Shown here piece after piece: positions 15,732 to 24,348 of a stretch of DNA of 64,000 nt. Numbering within the stretch: position 1 is the first letter of the stretch; every line of letters begins with the position of its first letter. The notes under the pieces were generated by a model. The model was given only the letters and a program-made list of their open reading frames with translations, was not told the DNA's origin and ran no database searches. The DNA lies in assembly GCA_944321085.1 (NCBI GenBank), contig CALUJY010000008.1:1-64000 (forward strand). Reading direction: 5' to 3'. Made by a program: the position numbers and the translations under genes. Source of the DNA: an uncultured Barnesiella sp. (lineage in GTDB: Bacteria; Bacteroidota; Bacteroidia; Bacteroidales; Barnesiellaceae_A).

Positions 15732-18161
15732 TCAGAAATGGAATGCCAGCGTTGCACCGAAGGTGAGAGGAGTGCCCTGTTGTACGAATCCCGATGGCGT
15801 AGAGAGGTCGAGAGCGTTCAGGGTCTCGAAATAGAAAGCCTGATAGTTTGTAGCGGTAAGGTTCTTGCCCCACAATCCGGCTTCTATCCACTTCCAGCGA
15901 TAGGTAAGCGAGGCGTCGAGCAGGCCGTAGAAAGGCTGTGACACGTTGTTTGCCTCCGTCCAATAGATGCGTCCGCGACCCATGAATTGTGTCGCTATGG
16001 TGAGCGAGTGATTTTGTGCTGGATGCCACGTGTAGGCAGCAGTCACAGCGAGCGAGTGCATGGGTGCAAAGGGCACGAAATTTCCGGCGTAGTCGTTTTC
16101 TCCGTCGTTATATTGCAAGAATGTGGCATGCGTGAAGCCGTAACTTGCCGTGAGGTGCAGGTCGTCGATAGGTATGGCTTGCACGGAGGCCTCGACACCG
16201 AAGCTGCGTGTGCGTCCCGAGTTGCGCGTGATGCGGCCATAGCCGCTGACGCACGATACCTGTTGGTCGCGACAATCTATGTAGAACAGTGCGAGGTCGG
16301 CCGATAGGCGGCGTTGCCACAGGTTGGCGCGGAATCCTATTTCATAGTTCCAACTCTGTTCGGGTTTGTAGGCGATGGCCTCCTCTACGGTAGCCGCGTC
16401 GTCCGAGGTCGTGGCTCCGGCAAGCATGTTTTGTATGGTTTCGGCCACACGTTGAGCAAGGGGTGAGTCGCCCATGAGTTGCAATACTTCGGCAACAGCG
16501 CCATCGGCAACGGCTGTTATTGTGCGCGAGCGCATTTGAGACTGTATTAGGTTCGAGAACATTTGGTAGTTGTAGCCTCCCGAGCGGTAACCGCGAGCTA
16601 TGGAGAGATAGGTCATGAAGTCGCGATTGTGTATATATTTCAACTCAAATTTGGGGAGAAACTGTGTTGTCGATTGTCGGGAACTTCCCTCAATGCCGAG
16701 CGGCGCCGAGAAAGAGATAGGCAACGACATGCTGCCCATCTCGATGAGCGCCGTTCCATCGAGGTTATCGGCCGTGGTGCGGTGGTCGATGGCCATGCTC
16801 TCGTATTCCAATCGCGCCCCTATCGAGGCCGAAAGCCGCGAGCCTAAAATACGACGTGCCTCTATTTGACCGAAGAGAGCCAGCGAGTAGGAGGGGGTGT
16901 CGTATATGCCGTTTATGAGCAGGCGTTCGTTGTCGATGTCGAGCGTGATGTCGGGCATGGCCGGATGCTCGGCTTTGAGGGCTGCAAGCGCAGCATTGCT
17001 CTGTCCCTCGACGAGCAGGCGCATGCCATCTGACAAGAAATCTACCGGAGCATCGGTGTGCAGATTTTGGTACGACCCGAATGCGCCGGCTACCCACTGC
17101 CAAGTGCCGTCGCCGGTAGAACGGAGTGCCACCTCTTGGGTGACGGCATGGAGCCGTTGTTGCTGACCGAGGGTGAATATGCTGAGCGACGTAAAGTCTT
17201 GGTCGAGGCGCAAGTCATCGTCTAAATATTGGTATCCTGTGGTAGAGGTAAGCAAAAAGAGGTCGTGACGATATTCCATTGTCAGCCCCGTAGAAAGCAG
17301 ATTTCGCAGATAGCTCGATGGCGAGTTATATGCAATATCGCCTGTTGCCTGCGTTGCCGGGTCGTAGGCGGCGTAAGGATAGCCGTCTTGGTAACTGTGC
17401 TCGAAATGAGCGTTGAGGCTCCAACGAACCCGTTGCGAGGCGCGCCAGTCTAACCGGAAACGTCCCGAAGCGGCATACGTTTTACCGCTCGAACGGCCGG
17501 TGCAGGTATTGATAAAATAACCGTCGCGACTTTCGTAGCGTGCGCCGGCCGAGAAAGCAAGGTCGTCGGTGATTTTGTGTGCCGTGAGCGCCGATATTTC
17601 ATACGAAGCGTAGTTGCCTCCGCCCAACCGTACGGTGGTGCCTTGACGGTCGAGAGGCGAGTAGGTGTAAATGTTGATGAGTCCGGCCATCGTGTTTCGT
17701 CCGTACAATACACCTTGCGGCCCTCGCAATACTTCTATACGGGCTACGTCGAGCAGGCTGCAATCGTAAGCGCTCTTGTCTAAGAACGGAACATTGTCGA
17801 CGCTCATACCTACGGCCGGCGAATTGATACGTGAGCCTATGCCTCTGATGTATGCCGAAGTGATAAGCCGCGAGCCGTAATCGGGTATGAACAAGTTGGC
17901 CGCAATCGTCGAGAGGTCTTTGATGGAAGAGGTGTGCATCTGTTGCAACGATTCGCTTCCTATAAGGGTGACCGATGATGGCAGGTAGAAGAGGTCGCTC
18001 TCTACTTTGGGGTTACATACGATGGTTACTTCCTCTAATCGACGCATAGGCATCGAACTCGTGTCGGCCGGAAACTCTGTTGCCGAGAGAAATATAGGTT
18101 GCAGCAGGCAAGTGAAGCATACCGCAGCTTTTTGGACGATAGATGATAAATGGTGTCTCAT
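15732..18161 (-). CDS. TonB-dependent outer-membrane receptor
   Basis: An 809-residue receptor. ATG 18161 (MRHHLSSIVQKA) gives a proper signal peptide ending near SATEF; the frame extends 13 codons further without adding signal. A TonB-box-like stretch (LEEVTIVCNP) precedes the plug domain (about 55-165), which has IKDLSTIAANLFIPDYGSR, RGIGSRIN and the family motif EVLRGPQGVLYGRNTMAGLI. The remainder is a 22-strand barrel ending in the terminal strand GATLAFHF. There is no N-terminal carboxypeptidase-like domain and no SusD partner, so it is not a SusC glycan importer; an iron chelate, cobalamin or other small ligand is more likely. It sits alone, converging with the pectate lyase gene and divergent from the ECF sigma operon. 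Confidence 0.92.
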   Translation of the reverse strand: MRHHLSSIVQKAAVCFTCLLQPIFLSATEFPADTSSMPMRRLEEVTIVCNPKVESDLFYLPSSVTLIGSESLQQMHTSSIKDLSTIAANLFIPDYGSRLITSAYIRGIGSRINSPAVGMSVDNVPFLDKSAYDCSLLDVARIEVLRGPQGVLYGRNTMAGLINIYTYSPLDRQGTTVRLGGGNYASYEISALTAHKITDDLAFSAGARYESRDGYFINTCTGRSSGKTYAASGRFRLDWRASQRVRWSLNAHFEHSYQDGYPYAAYDPATQATGDIAYNSPSSYLRNLLSTGLTMEYRHDLFLLTSTTGYQYLDDDLRLDQDFTSLSIFTLGQQQRLHAVTQEVALRSTGDGTWQWVAGAFGSYQNLHTDAPVDFLSDGMRLLVEGQSNAALAALKAEHPAMPDITLDIDNERLLINGIYDTPSYSLALFGQIEARRILGSRLSASIGARLEYESMAIDHRTTADNLDGTALIEMGSMSLPISFSAPLGIEGSSRQSTTQFLPKFELKYIHNRDFMTYLSIARGYRSGGYNYQMFSNLIQSQMRSRTITAVADGAVAEVLQLMGDSPLAQRVAETIQNMLAGATTSDDAATVEEAIAYKPEQSWNYEIGFRANLWQRRLSADLALFYIDCRDQQVSCVSGYGRITRNSGRTRSFGVEASVQAIPIDDLHLTASYGFTHATFLQYNDGENDYAGNFVPFAPMHSLAVTAAYTWHPAQNHSLTIATQFMGRGRIYWTEANNVSQPFYGLLDASLTYRWKWIEAGLWGKNLTATNYQAFYFETLNALDLSTPSGFVQQGTPLTFGATLAFHF

Positions 18162-18369
18162 TGCAGGTGCAAAGTAAAGATAAAAGTCGTCGGCGTGCAA
18201 TCACAAAAAATAGTGATATTGGGTCTTTGATGGAGTAAAGAAAGCTACTGGCTGCAAAGGGATGCAAAGACATTCTAAATTTTTCAGAATTTACACCGGT
18301 GCAGCGGGCAAGTCGAAAAGAATGCTTACCTTTATAGCCGCTTTATGAGAGCCGATACAACGGAACAAT

Positions 18370-18924
18370 ATGACACCTCCATATAACGAAGAGATAATCA
18401 TAGAAGAATTGCAGAATCCGGCTACGGCGCGGAGTGCATTTGCAAAAGTGGTAGCCCATTACAGCGAGCCCCTTTATTGGCAAATAAGAAAAATGGTCGT
18501 ATCGCATGACGATACCGACGATTTGCTGCAAAATACATTCCTGAAAGCATGGAACAACATAGAGCATTTCAGAGGCGATGCCAAACTCTCTACGTGGCTC
18601 TATCGTATCGCTATCAACGAGAGCCTTTCTTTCCTCAATAAAGAAAGGCAGCGTAACAATGTCTCGATAGATGATGAAGACAATTTCTTGATAAACAACA
18701 TAGAGACCGATCCGTGGTTCGATGGGAATGAGCTGCAACTGCGTTTGCAAAAAGCCATAGCACGCCTGCCCGAGAAGCAACGGTTGGTTTTCAACATGCG
18801 TTACTTCGACGAGATGAAATACGAAGACATCTCGGAGATTCTCGGCACCTCGGTAGGGGCATTGAAAGCCTCGTACCATCATGCGGCAAAAAAAATAGAA
18901 GAATATTTGTTGGAACGCGATTAA
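18370..18924 (+). CDS. ECF-type RNA polymerase sigma factor
   Basis: A 184-residue sigma-70 family factor. Region 2 (about 25-95) includes DTDDLLQNTFLKAWNNIEHF and STWLYRIAINESLSFL; region 4 (about 125-180) includes LPEKQRLVFNMRYFDEMKYE and the helix-turn-helix around ISEILGTSVGALKASYHHA. It resembles the envelope-stress or SigW-like ECF group of Bacteroidetes. It starts a three-gene operon: the next gene, 32 bases on, codes for a small single-span membrane protein, and the third for an exported helical protein, so the cascade probably senses the periplasm. Targets unknown. Confidence 0.92.
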   Translation: MTPPYNEEIIIEELQNPATARSAFAKVVAHYSEPLYWQIRKMVVSHDDTDDLLQNTFLKAWNNIEHFRGDAKLSTWLYRIAINESLSFLNKERQRNNVSIDDEDNFLINNIETDPWFDGNELQLRLQKAIARLPEKQRLVFNMRYFDEMKYEDISEILGTSVGALKASYHHAAKKIEEYLLERD

Positions 18925-18956
18925 ACCATTCGGCCTGTCGATAGTCAAAGTGATAG

Positions 18957-19316
18957 ATGAAACGAGAAGACGACATATTGAAAAAAATAGGCAGGGATAG
19001 CGGCTACAAAGTCCCCGACGGCTACTTCGAGGAGTTCGTTTCGCGTATGACAGCCGAATTGCCCGAACGGGAGCTTCCCGAGCCTGTGCATCCGACGATT
19101 TGGCAGCGGTTCAAACCATACATATATATGGCTGCCATGTTTGCGGGTATTTGGTTGATGGTAAAAGTATTTGTCGCACCGAAAGCAGAAAAGGCCGAAG
19201 TTGTAGCAGAAAATACCTCCGTTGAAGTAGTGGAAGATGATGCTTTCGATGATTATATGATGGCTTCTATCGACGAATATACTATCTTCGAAACACTATT
19301 TGCCGACAGTGAATAA
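18957..19316 (+). CDS. Small single-span membrane protein, candidate anti-sigma factor
   Basis: A 119-residue protein of no named family. Residues 1-50 are cytoplasmic and charged, with a helix around GYKVPDGYFEEFVSRMTAEL; one membrane span lies at about 55-72 (YIYMAAMFAGIWLMVK); the rest is an acidic periplasmic tail ending FADSE. The layout, position directly behind an ECF sigma gene and conserved GYFE-type N-terminal motif suggest that it binds the sigma factor at the membrane. No zinc motif is present. The function is inferred from context. Confidence 0.8.
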   Translation: MKREDDILKKIGRDSGYKVPDGYFEEFVSRMTAELPERELPEPVHPTIWQRFKPYIYMAAMFAGIWLMVKVFVAPKAEKAEVVAENTSVEVVEDDAFDDYMMASIDEYTIFETLFADSE

Positions 19317-19337
19317 AGCAATAAAAAACGCACGACG

Positions 19338-19811
19338 ATGAAACAAACCGTTACACTCCTTATACTATCGCTCGCCGCACTTTGTACAACGACCGTGGCG
19401 GCACAGCAACCCGCTACCAAAGAAGAGAAACGTCAGGCTCGGTGGGAAGAGTTTCGCAAAACCAAACATGCGTTCTATACCGAGAAGCTCGAGCTTACAG
19501 ACGAACAGTCGGAAGCATTCTTTAAGCTCTACGATGAGATGGAACGCAGTAAATTCGAGATGAGTCGCGAAATACGGCGTGAAATGCGTTCTCTTGCTCA
19601 AAAGGGCGATGCCGTTACGGATGCCGAATATAAAGCCGTTGCCGATAAAGCAGCCGCTCTGTCTGAGAAAGAAGCTGCGATAGAAAAAGAGTACTATGCC
19701 AAATTTTGCGAGATACTATCGCCGCGGCAGCAATATTTGTATCATCGTTGTGAAATAGATTTTCAGAAAAATCTGATAAAGAAAAAAACACATGCCAAAG
19801 AGAAAAAATGA
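19338..19811 (+). CDS. Exported helical protein, Spy/CpxP-like
   Basis: A 157-residue periplasmic protein: signal peptide MKQTVTLLILSLAALCTTTV ending at AAQQ, then a strongly charged, nearly all-helical body with repeated E/K/R heptads and the segment KLELTDEQSEAFFKLYDEME, which resembles the LTxxQ motifs of Spy/CpxP envelope-stress chaperones. It is 21 bases behind the membrane protein gene and ends the ECF operon, so it may provide feedback or chaperone activity in envelope stress. The Spy link rests on pattern only. Confidence 0.75.
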   Translation: MKQTVTLLILSLAALCTTTVAAQQPATKEEKRQARWEEFRKTKHAFYTEKLELTDEQSEAFFKLYDEMERSKFEMSREIRREMRSLAQKGDAVTDAEYKAVADKAAALSEKEAAIEKEYYAKFCEILSPRQQYLYHRCEIDFQKNLIKKKTHAKEKK

Positions 19812-19875
19812 AGCATGGTGGTTTATGAGTTAAAAAGTTATTTCACAATTTGAGTGGAGTGAACAACTTTAATGA

Positions 19876-19914
19876 GGGAGCTGTCTCCGACGGGAGACAG
19901 CTCCCTTTGTTTTT
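19876..19914 (+). terminator. Terminator of the ECF operon
   Basis: Perfect 13-bp GC-rich stem (19876-19888, 19893-19905), GACG loop, followed by TTTGTTTTT. A strong intrinsic terminator. Confidence 0.85.
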
Positions 19915-20334
19915 CCATCATGGCATTGCAGGAGATACGATTGCCACTGAATAGCGGCGTGTATGCGATGAAAAAATAGTATGTTGCCCGACGGTGCAAC
20001 GGAGTATGGCAGTATCGTTCCTCTTTCTTAGTCGTGATGTGGCATTTTGCGAATATCTAATCAAATGAGATTTCTTGTCAATCGGAATAACTGTCATGAG
20101 AGAGCTATTCGGCCGGATACCCTTGGTTTGTTGCTTTTCAAAAATCTTTTTTATACCGAAAATGAAGTATGAATATGCCACTTCCAAAACTGTTGTGGCA
20201 ATTATATATTTTGAAAATATGGTATGTAAAGTTTGTGGATAAAAAATATTTGTACAGCTCATGCTAAAAATGTCACTTTAATGTTCTAAAAGTCCGATTA
20301 GCAGAATTTGTGTAAAAATTTTTGCCAAATTCTA
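19915..20334. other. Intergenic region without a recognised gene
   Basis: About 420 bases of A+T-rich sequence between a terminator and the next promoter. The longest frames here show no family resemblance or sensible start region, and no RNA gene was recognised. Confidence 0.45.
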
Positions 20335-20364
20335 TTTCATTGCATTGGTAAATATTTATCTTTG
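20335..20364 (+). promoter_or_regulatory. Promoter of the adhesin-like gene array
   Basis: TATCTTTG at 20357-20364 matches the -7 element, with TTTC at 20335-20338 as a possible -33 box. It implies an unusually long leader of about 185 bases before ATG 20555, room for post-transcriptional control. Confidence 0.5.
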
Positions 20365-20554
20365 TTGTTGAGAGCTTTTTTATGAGCATTTATCGTATGA
20401 TGAAAACCATATCGATTACCGATTTTATCATATAGCAAGCTATTCTTTTTTGTGCGTAAGTTTTGCGTCATTGTAAAAGACAAAGCCCTGTATGGTTTCA
20501 TAAGAACAAAAGTGATAGAGATATATAGATTATTTACCCCTAAAAACTTAGATT

Positions 20555-23500
20555 ATGAAAAAAACATTTACACTATTGTTTCTGATATGTATGGGAATGC
20601 TATCCATACAGGCAGAAACACTCCTGTCGGAGGATTTTGAGACTACGACATCCATGCCGCCGGCCGGATGGAGCGTCATAGACAGTGAATTGGATACCCT
20701 GCATTGGGTTTTGGTCGAAGGACAGCTCGCTTTATCGGGAACGCGGAGTGCCTATTGTGATGCTTCGTCGTATAGTATCGAGGTCCCCGAAAAAGAGGAG
20801 TGGCTCATTACTCCCGAATTGACGTTGGGCGATAATGACTATCGTGTGCGTTTTTTATGGTTGGGTGCGTCGGTTCAGTCGTTAGAGAAACATGAGTATG
20901 ACTTTCAGGTACGTGTGAGCAATGACGATGGCGCAACTTGGGATACAATATGGTCGTTCCTGAATGAAGAACAAGTCTATGAGAGCGGGGTGAACTTCCC
21001 GTGGGCGGCGTGGGCGAAGAACGAGTCGTCGATAGATTTGAGTGATTATAAGAACCAAAAAATAAAAATAGCTTTTGTACACTGTCTGTTGATAGGCGGT
21101 CTTGGTAAAGGTAATTGTGTGAAATTGGATGATATAAAAGTTGAGGATTATACCCCCATAAAGACGCCGGTCGTAGGCGGTGATGATGCCTACACTTTCC
21201 AAAATGTTTACATAGGCGCATATAAATATTCTGAGCCTCTCTATATCACGAATACCGGTACGGGAACCCTCGAAATCACGGCTATAAATGGATTGGAAGG
21301 AACAGATTTCTCTACCAATATCGATATAAGCGAAGTGCAACTGAAACGTGGCGAGGAGTATGCCTATAATGTGATATATACGCCTACCATGGAAGGTGCA
21401 AGAAGTGCCACGATGAAGATTGAGACCAATGGCGGTACACTCGAAGTGGCTTTGTCGGGTACGAAAATCATGCTCGATGAAGGCTACACATTCGAGAGCT
21501 TCGAGGGTGATGTTTTCCCGCCGGCAGGATGGAAAGCCGATACCGGTTGGAGTCGTTACAATGCAGGTATCTCGGGTAGTTATGCGGCTTATTGCTCTTT
21601 CTCTGATGCAAACCCGGCATTGATTACTCCGCGTCTCGACCTTTCGACAGGCACATATCGCATAGAATATGAGATGCTCGAACAATACGAAGCGTATGTC
21701 GATGATGCCGTAGGTCCCGAAAATGAATTAATAGTATATCTCTCTACCGATGGAGGTAACTCATGGAATCGAATAAATAATTCGAACCTTACACTCAACG
21801 AAATCGTACACGAAAATATCGATTTGGGCTCACCGCAATCAGATAATTGCTATATCAAGTTCGAGTATAACTTTCCCAATCCTATTACTTCGTGGGAAGA
21901 GGTACCCGAGTGGAGTACCATATTCATAGACGATGTGATATTGCCTCCTTTGTATGGTACGACCATGCCTCCCGTGGCTGCTGAGAATCCGCAACCCGAG
22001 GATGGCACTACCGATGTATATCCCGATGGCGTTACGCTGTCGTGGAACGAAGTCCAATTTGCCGAAGGATATAAATTATATTTCAAGAAGCAGGAAGAAG
22101 AGTGGGGTGATGTCATAGAGATGGGCAAGGAAAGAAGTTATACGCTCCCGCTTCTCGACTATCTCACTACTTACACTTGGAAGGTTGTGCCCTATAATAG
22201 TTATGGCGAGTGTGCTGAGGTTCCCGTATGGAGTTTCACCACGCAAGCCGATCATAGTATCAGTGAGTTCCCCTATTTTGAGGGCTTCGAGGGCGACGTA
22301 TTTCCTCCTCTGGGTTGGGTAGCCTTCGGTACGAATTACACAAAGTGGGATTATACCGATGTAAATGCTTTTGATGGCAATAAGACTGCCGTAGCAAGCG
22401 GTAATGGTAATGGCGAGACGGCTACGTTGCAAATGCCTACGGTGATGTTGCCCGACGACATGACGATGCAAATATCGTTCTACTGGGGCAATCGCATGCC
22501 CGTGTCGCTTACCAAGAAAGCCGATGTCGACCGAGCTCCCGCCCGTGTCGATGCCGACACCTTGTATTTCGAAATAAAAGGCGAGTCGGGTGTTTGGACA
22601 ACCCTTGCCTATGTATCTACTTTGGGAGAGGAAGATAACGACCCATGGCAACGCGAGCGTATTTTGCTTACCGACTATGTTGGGCAGAATGTGACGATGC
22701 GTTGGCGTTACAGTGTGCAGAACGCTATGAGTTCTACCAATGCCGCATTAGACAATATCACAATCGAGAAAGCTCCCACAGGAGGCAAGGCCGTTATAAA
22801 CGTGACGAGTTGGAATGCCGGAGAAGTCAACTACAAGAAAGCTGTTGTTTCACCCGCATTTACGTTGCTCAATGATGGCGAGGCTGCCATGACGATAACA
22901 GAGGCTTCTTTTAATTCGCCGAATTTCAGTACCGATCTTACCGAAGGTCTTGTAATAGAGGCACGGGAAGAAGTGACCTTCCATATTATGTTCAGTGCGG
23001 GAGAGACGGCTGCTCCGGTAGAAGATAACCTGACTTTGACATTCGAGGGCGCCGATGGTATAGAATTGCCGGTGAGCGGTACGGCACTTCCTTCCAATAT
23101 ACGTTATTACAGTTTCGATGAAGATGAGTTTGGCAGTACGCAACCCGTAGGATTTACGACTGTCGACCGCGATGGTTATAACACCGTATCGCCTGTAATG
23201 ATAAATTATCCCAACATCGGCACGCCGTTTGCTTATATCGTCATCAACCAAAAACCCGAGCCCGAAGGTGCTGACTGGCGCAATATCTATCCGAGGTCGG
23301 GCGACCAAATGCTCGCTGCCATGAGCCCCGACGGTTATGACTCGGGACGCTCGGCTGACGACTGGATTATCAGTGAAAAGATGCCCGCCCGAGAAGGTGC
23401 CAAGTTCCGCTTCTATGCCAAGTCGTACAGCCTCGACGATTATTTCGAATTTGCCAAGTTGGGCGTATATGTAAGTACTACCGACAATAACATAGCAAGT

Positions 23501-24202
23501 TTCGTACCTACTTCGTTCGAGAATGTACAGCTTACGGGTCTTGCCGACCACTACCTATTCAATGAGTTTGAGATAGACCTTAGTGAATATGCCGGGCAAG
23601 AGATTTATGTCGCTTTGCGCCACACGGTGAGCGAAGACGGTTTTGTAACTTTCTTCGATGACTTTTACTTCGAAAACTTCATGTTTGGCGAGAGTTCCGA
23701 TGCTCCGGTGTTTACCACCACTGCGCCTACCGAAGCATTCGTGGGTGAAAACTATGTTTACGAATTTGCTGCATACGACCCCGATGGCGATGCCATTACC
23801 TTTACGACAACCGGGTTGCCTTCGTGGCTTACGATGACGACAACTGCTTTGGGCGGTGCTATCAGCGGTACTCCCTCCGAGACCGGCGAATATCTGTTCC
23901 GCATCAATGCAAGCGATGGCGTAAACACCACGGTGCAAGAGATAATTCTCGTAGTGAAACAGTCGGGCTTGTCGTCGACAACGGTCGGCAAGCTGCGGGT
24001 ATATCCCAATCCTGCTGCCGATTATCTGATGGTAGAAGGCGAGGAGTATGATAATGTGTACATATACAGTCTTACCGGTGCACTCGTTTTGCAACACGAC
24101 GGTGTAGGCCGCATCGATGTGGAGGCGCTTCCGGCAGGTACCTATATTGTGAAAGTGTCGGGCAGCGAGCAACAAGCCGTAGCTCGATTCGTGAAACGAT
24201 AA
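20555..24202 (+). CDS. Large T9SS-exported adhesin-like protein with four choice-of-anchor J domains
   Basis: A 1215-residue protein. Signal peptide 1-20. In order: choice-of-anchor J (cleaved-adhesin, jelly-roll) domains at about 22-195, 305-465, 570-745 and 848-1045; ASH/HYDIN-like beta domains at about 198-300 and 750-845; a fibronectin III-like domain near 470-565; a cadherin-like putative Ig (He_PIG) domain near 1050-1140; and a type A T9SS sorting domain (about 1145-1215, opening VGKLRVYPNPAADYL). Anchor J modules are the repeats of Porphyromonas gingipain and HagA adhesins, which bind proteins or glycans, but no protease domain is present here. It is the first of four similar genes. 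Binding partner unknown; a surface adhesin or matrix protein is inferred. Confidence 0.85.
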   Translation: MKKTFTLLFLICMGMLSIQAETLLSEDFETTTSMPPAGWSVIDSELDTLHWVLVEGQLALSGTRSAYCDASSYSIEVPEKEEWLITPELTLGDNDYRVRFLWLGASVQSLEKHEYDFQVRVSNDDGATWDTIWSFLNEEQVYESGVNFPWAAWAKNESSIDLSDYKNQKIKIAFVHCLLIGGLGKGNCVKLDDIKVEDYTPIKTPVVGGDDAYTFQNVYIGAYKYSEPLYITNTGTGTLEITAINGLEGTDFSTNIDISEVQLKRGEEYAYNVIYTPTMEGARSATMKIETNGGTLEVALSGTKIMLDEGYTFESFEGDVFPPAGWKADTGWSRYNAGISGSYAAYCSFSDANPALITPRLDLSTGTYRIEYEMLEQYEAYVDDAVGPENELIVYLSTDGGNSWNRINNSNLTLNEIVHENIDLGSPQSDNCYIKFEYNFPNPITSWEEVPEWSTIFIDDVILPPLYGTTMPPVAAENPQPEDGTTDVYPDGVTLSWNEVQFAEGYKLYFKKQEEEWGDVIEMGKERSYTLPLLDYLTTYTWKVVPYNSYGECAEVPVWSFTTQADHSISEFPYFEGFEGDVFPPLGWVAFGTNYTKWDYTDVNAFDGNKTAVASGNGNGETATLQMPTVMLPDDMTMQISFYWGNRMPVSLTKKADVDRAPARVDADTLYFEIKGESGVWTTLAYVSTLGEEDNDPWQRERILLTDYVGQNVTMRWRYSVQNAMSSTNAALDNITIEKAPTGGKAVINVTSWNAGEVNYKKAVVSPAFTLLNDGEAAMTITEASFNSPNFSTDLTEGLVIEAREEVTFHIMFSAGETAAPVEDNLTLTFEGADGIELPVSGTALPSNIRYYSFDEDEFGSTQPVGFTTVDRDGYNTVSPVMINYPNIGTPFAYIVINQKPEPEGADWRNIYPRSGDQMLAAMSPDGYDSGRSADDWIISEKMPAREGAKFRFYAKSYSLDDYFEFAKLGVYVSTTDNNIASFVPTSFENVQLTGLADHYLFNEFEIDLSEYAGQEIYVALRHTVSEDGFVTFFDDFYFENFMFGESSDAPVFTTTAPTEAFVGENYVYEFAAYDPDGDAITFTTTGLPSWLTMTTTALGGAISGTPSETGEYLFRINASDGVNTTVQEIILVVKQSGLSSTTVGKLRVYPNPAADYLMVEGEEYDNVYIYSLTGALVLQHDGVGRIDVEALPAGTYIVKVSGSEQQAVARFVKR

Positions 24203-24213
24203 TATTCTATCTT

Positions 24214-24249
24214 TCATCCTATCGCCCCCGAAACAGGGCGATAGGATGA
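24214..24249 (+). terminator. Terminator after the first adhesin-like gene
   Basis: Perfect 14-bp arms (24214-24227, 24236-24249) with an 8-base loop, followed by TTTGTAT. Confidence 0.75.
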
Positions 24250-24348
24250 TTTGTATATAAAACAGATAGTAATACAAAAAAATGTGATGTGTCAAGGGTT
24301 CGGTACTCTTGTGCAACAAACATGAATAACAAACATAAATTTTTTCGT

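Noticed and set aside
15732..18161. SusC-type glycan transporter for pectin
   Set aside because: No N-terminal carboxypeptidase-like domain, shorter than SusC and no SusD gene next to it.
19918..20262. 114-codon minus-strand frame after the ECF operon
   Set aside because: Composition and residue pattern look non-coding; no promoter and starts within an A+T-rich spacer.
20555..24202. Gingipain-type protease
   Set aside because: Shares anchor J modules with gingipains but has no caspase-like catalytic domain with His-Cys dyad.
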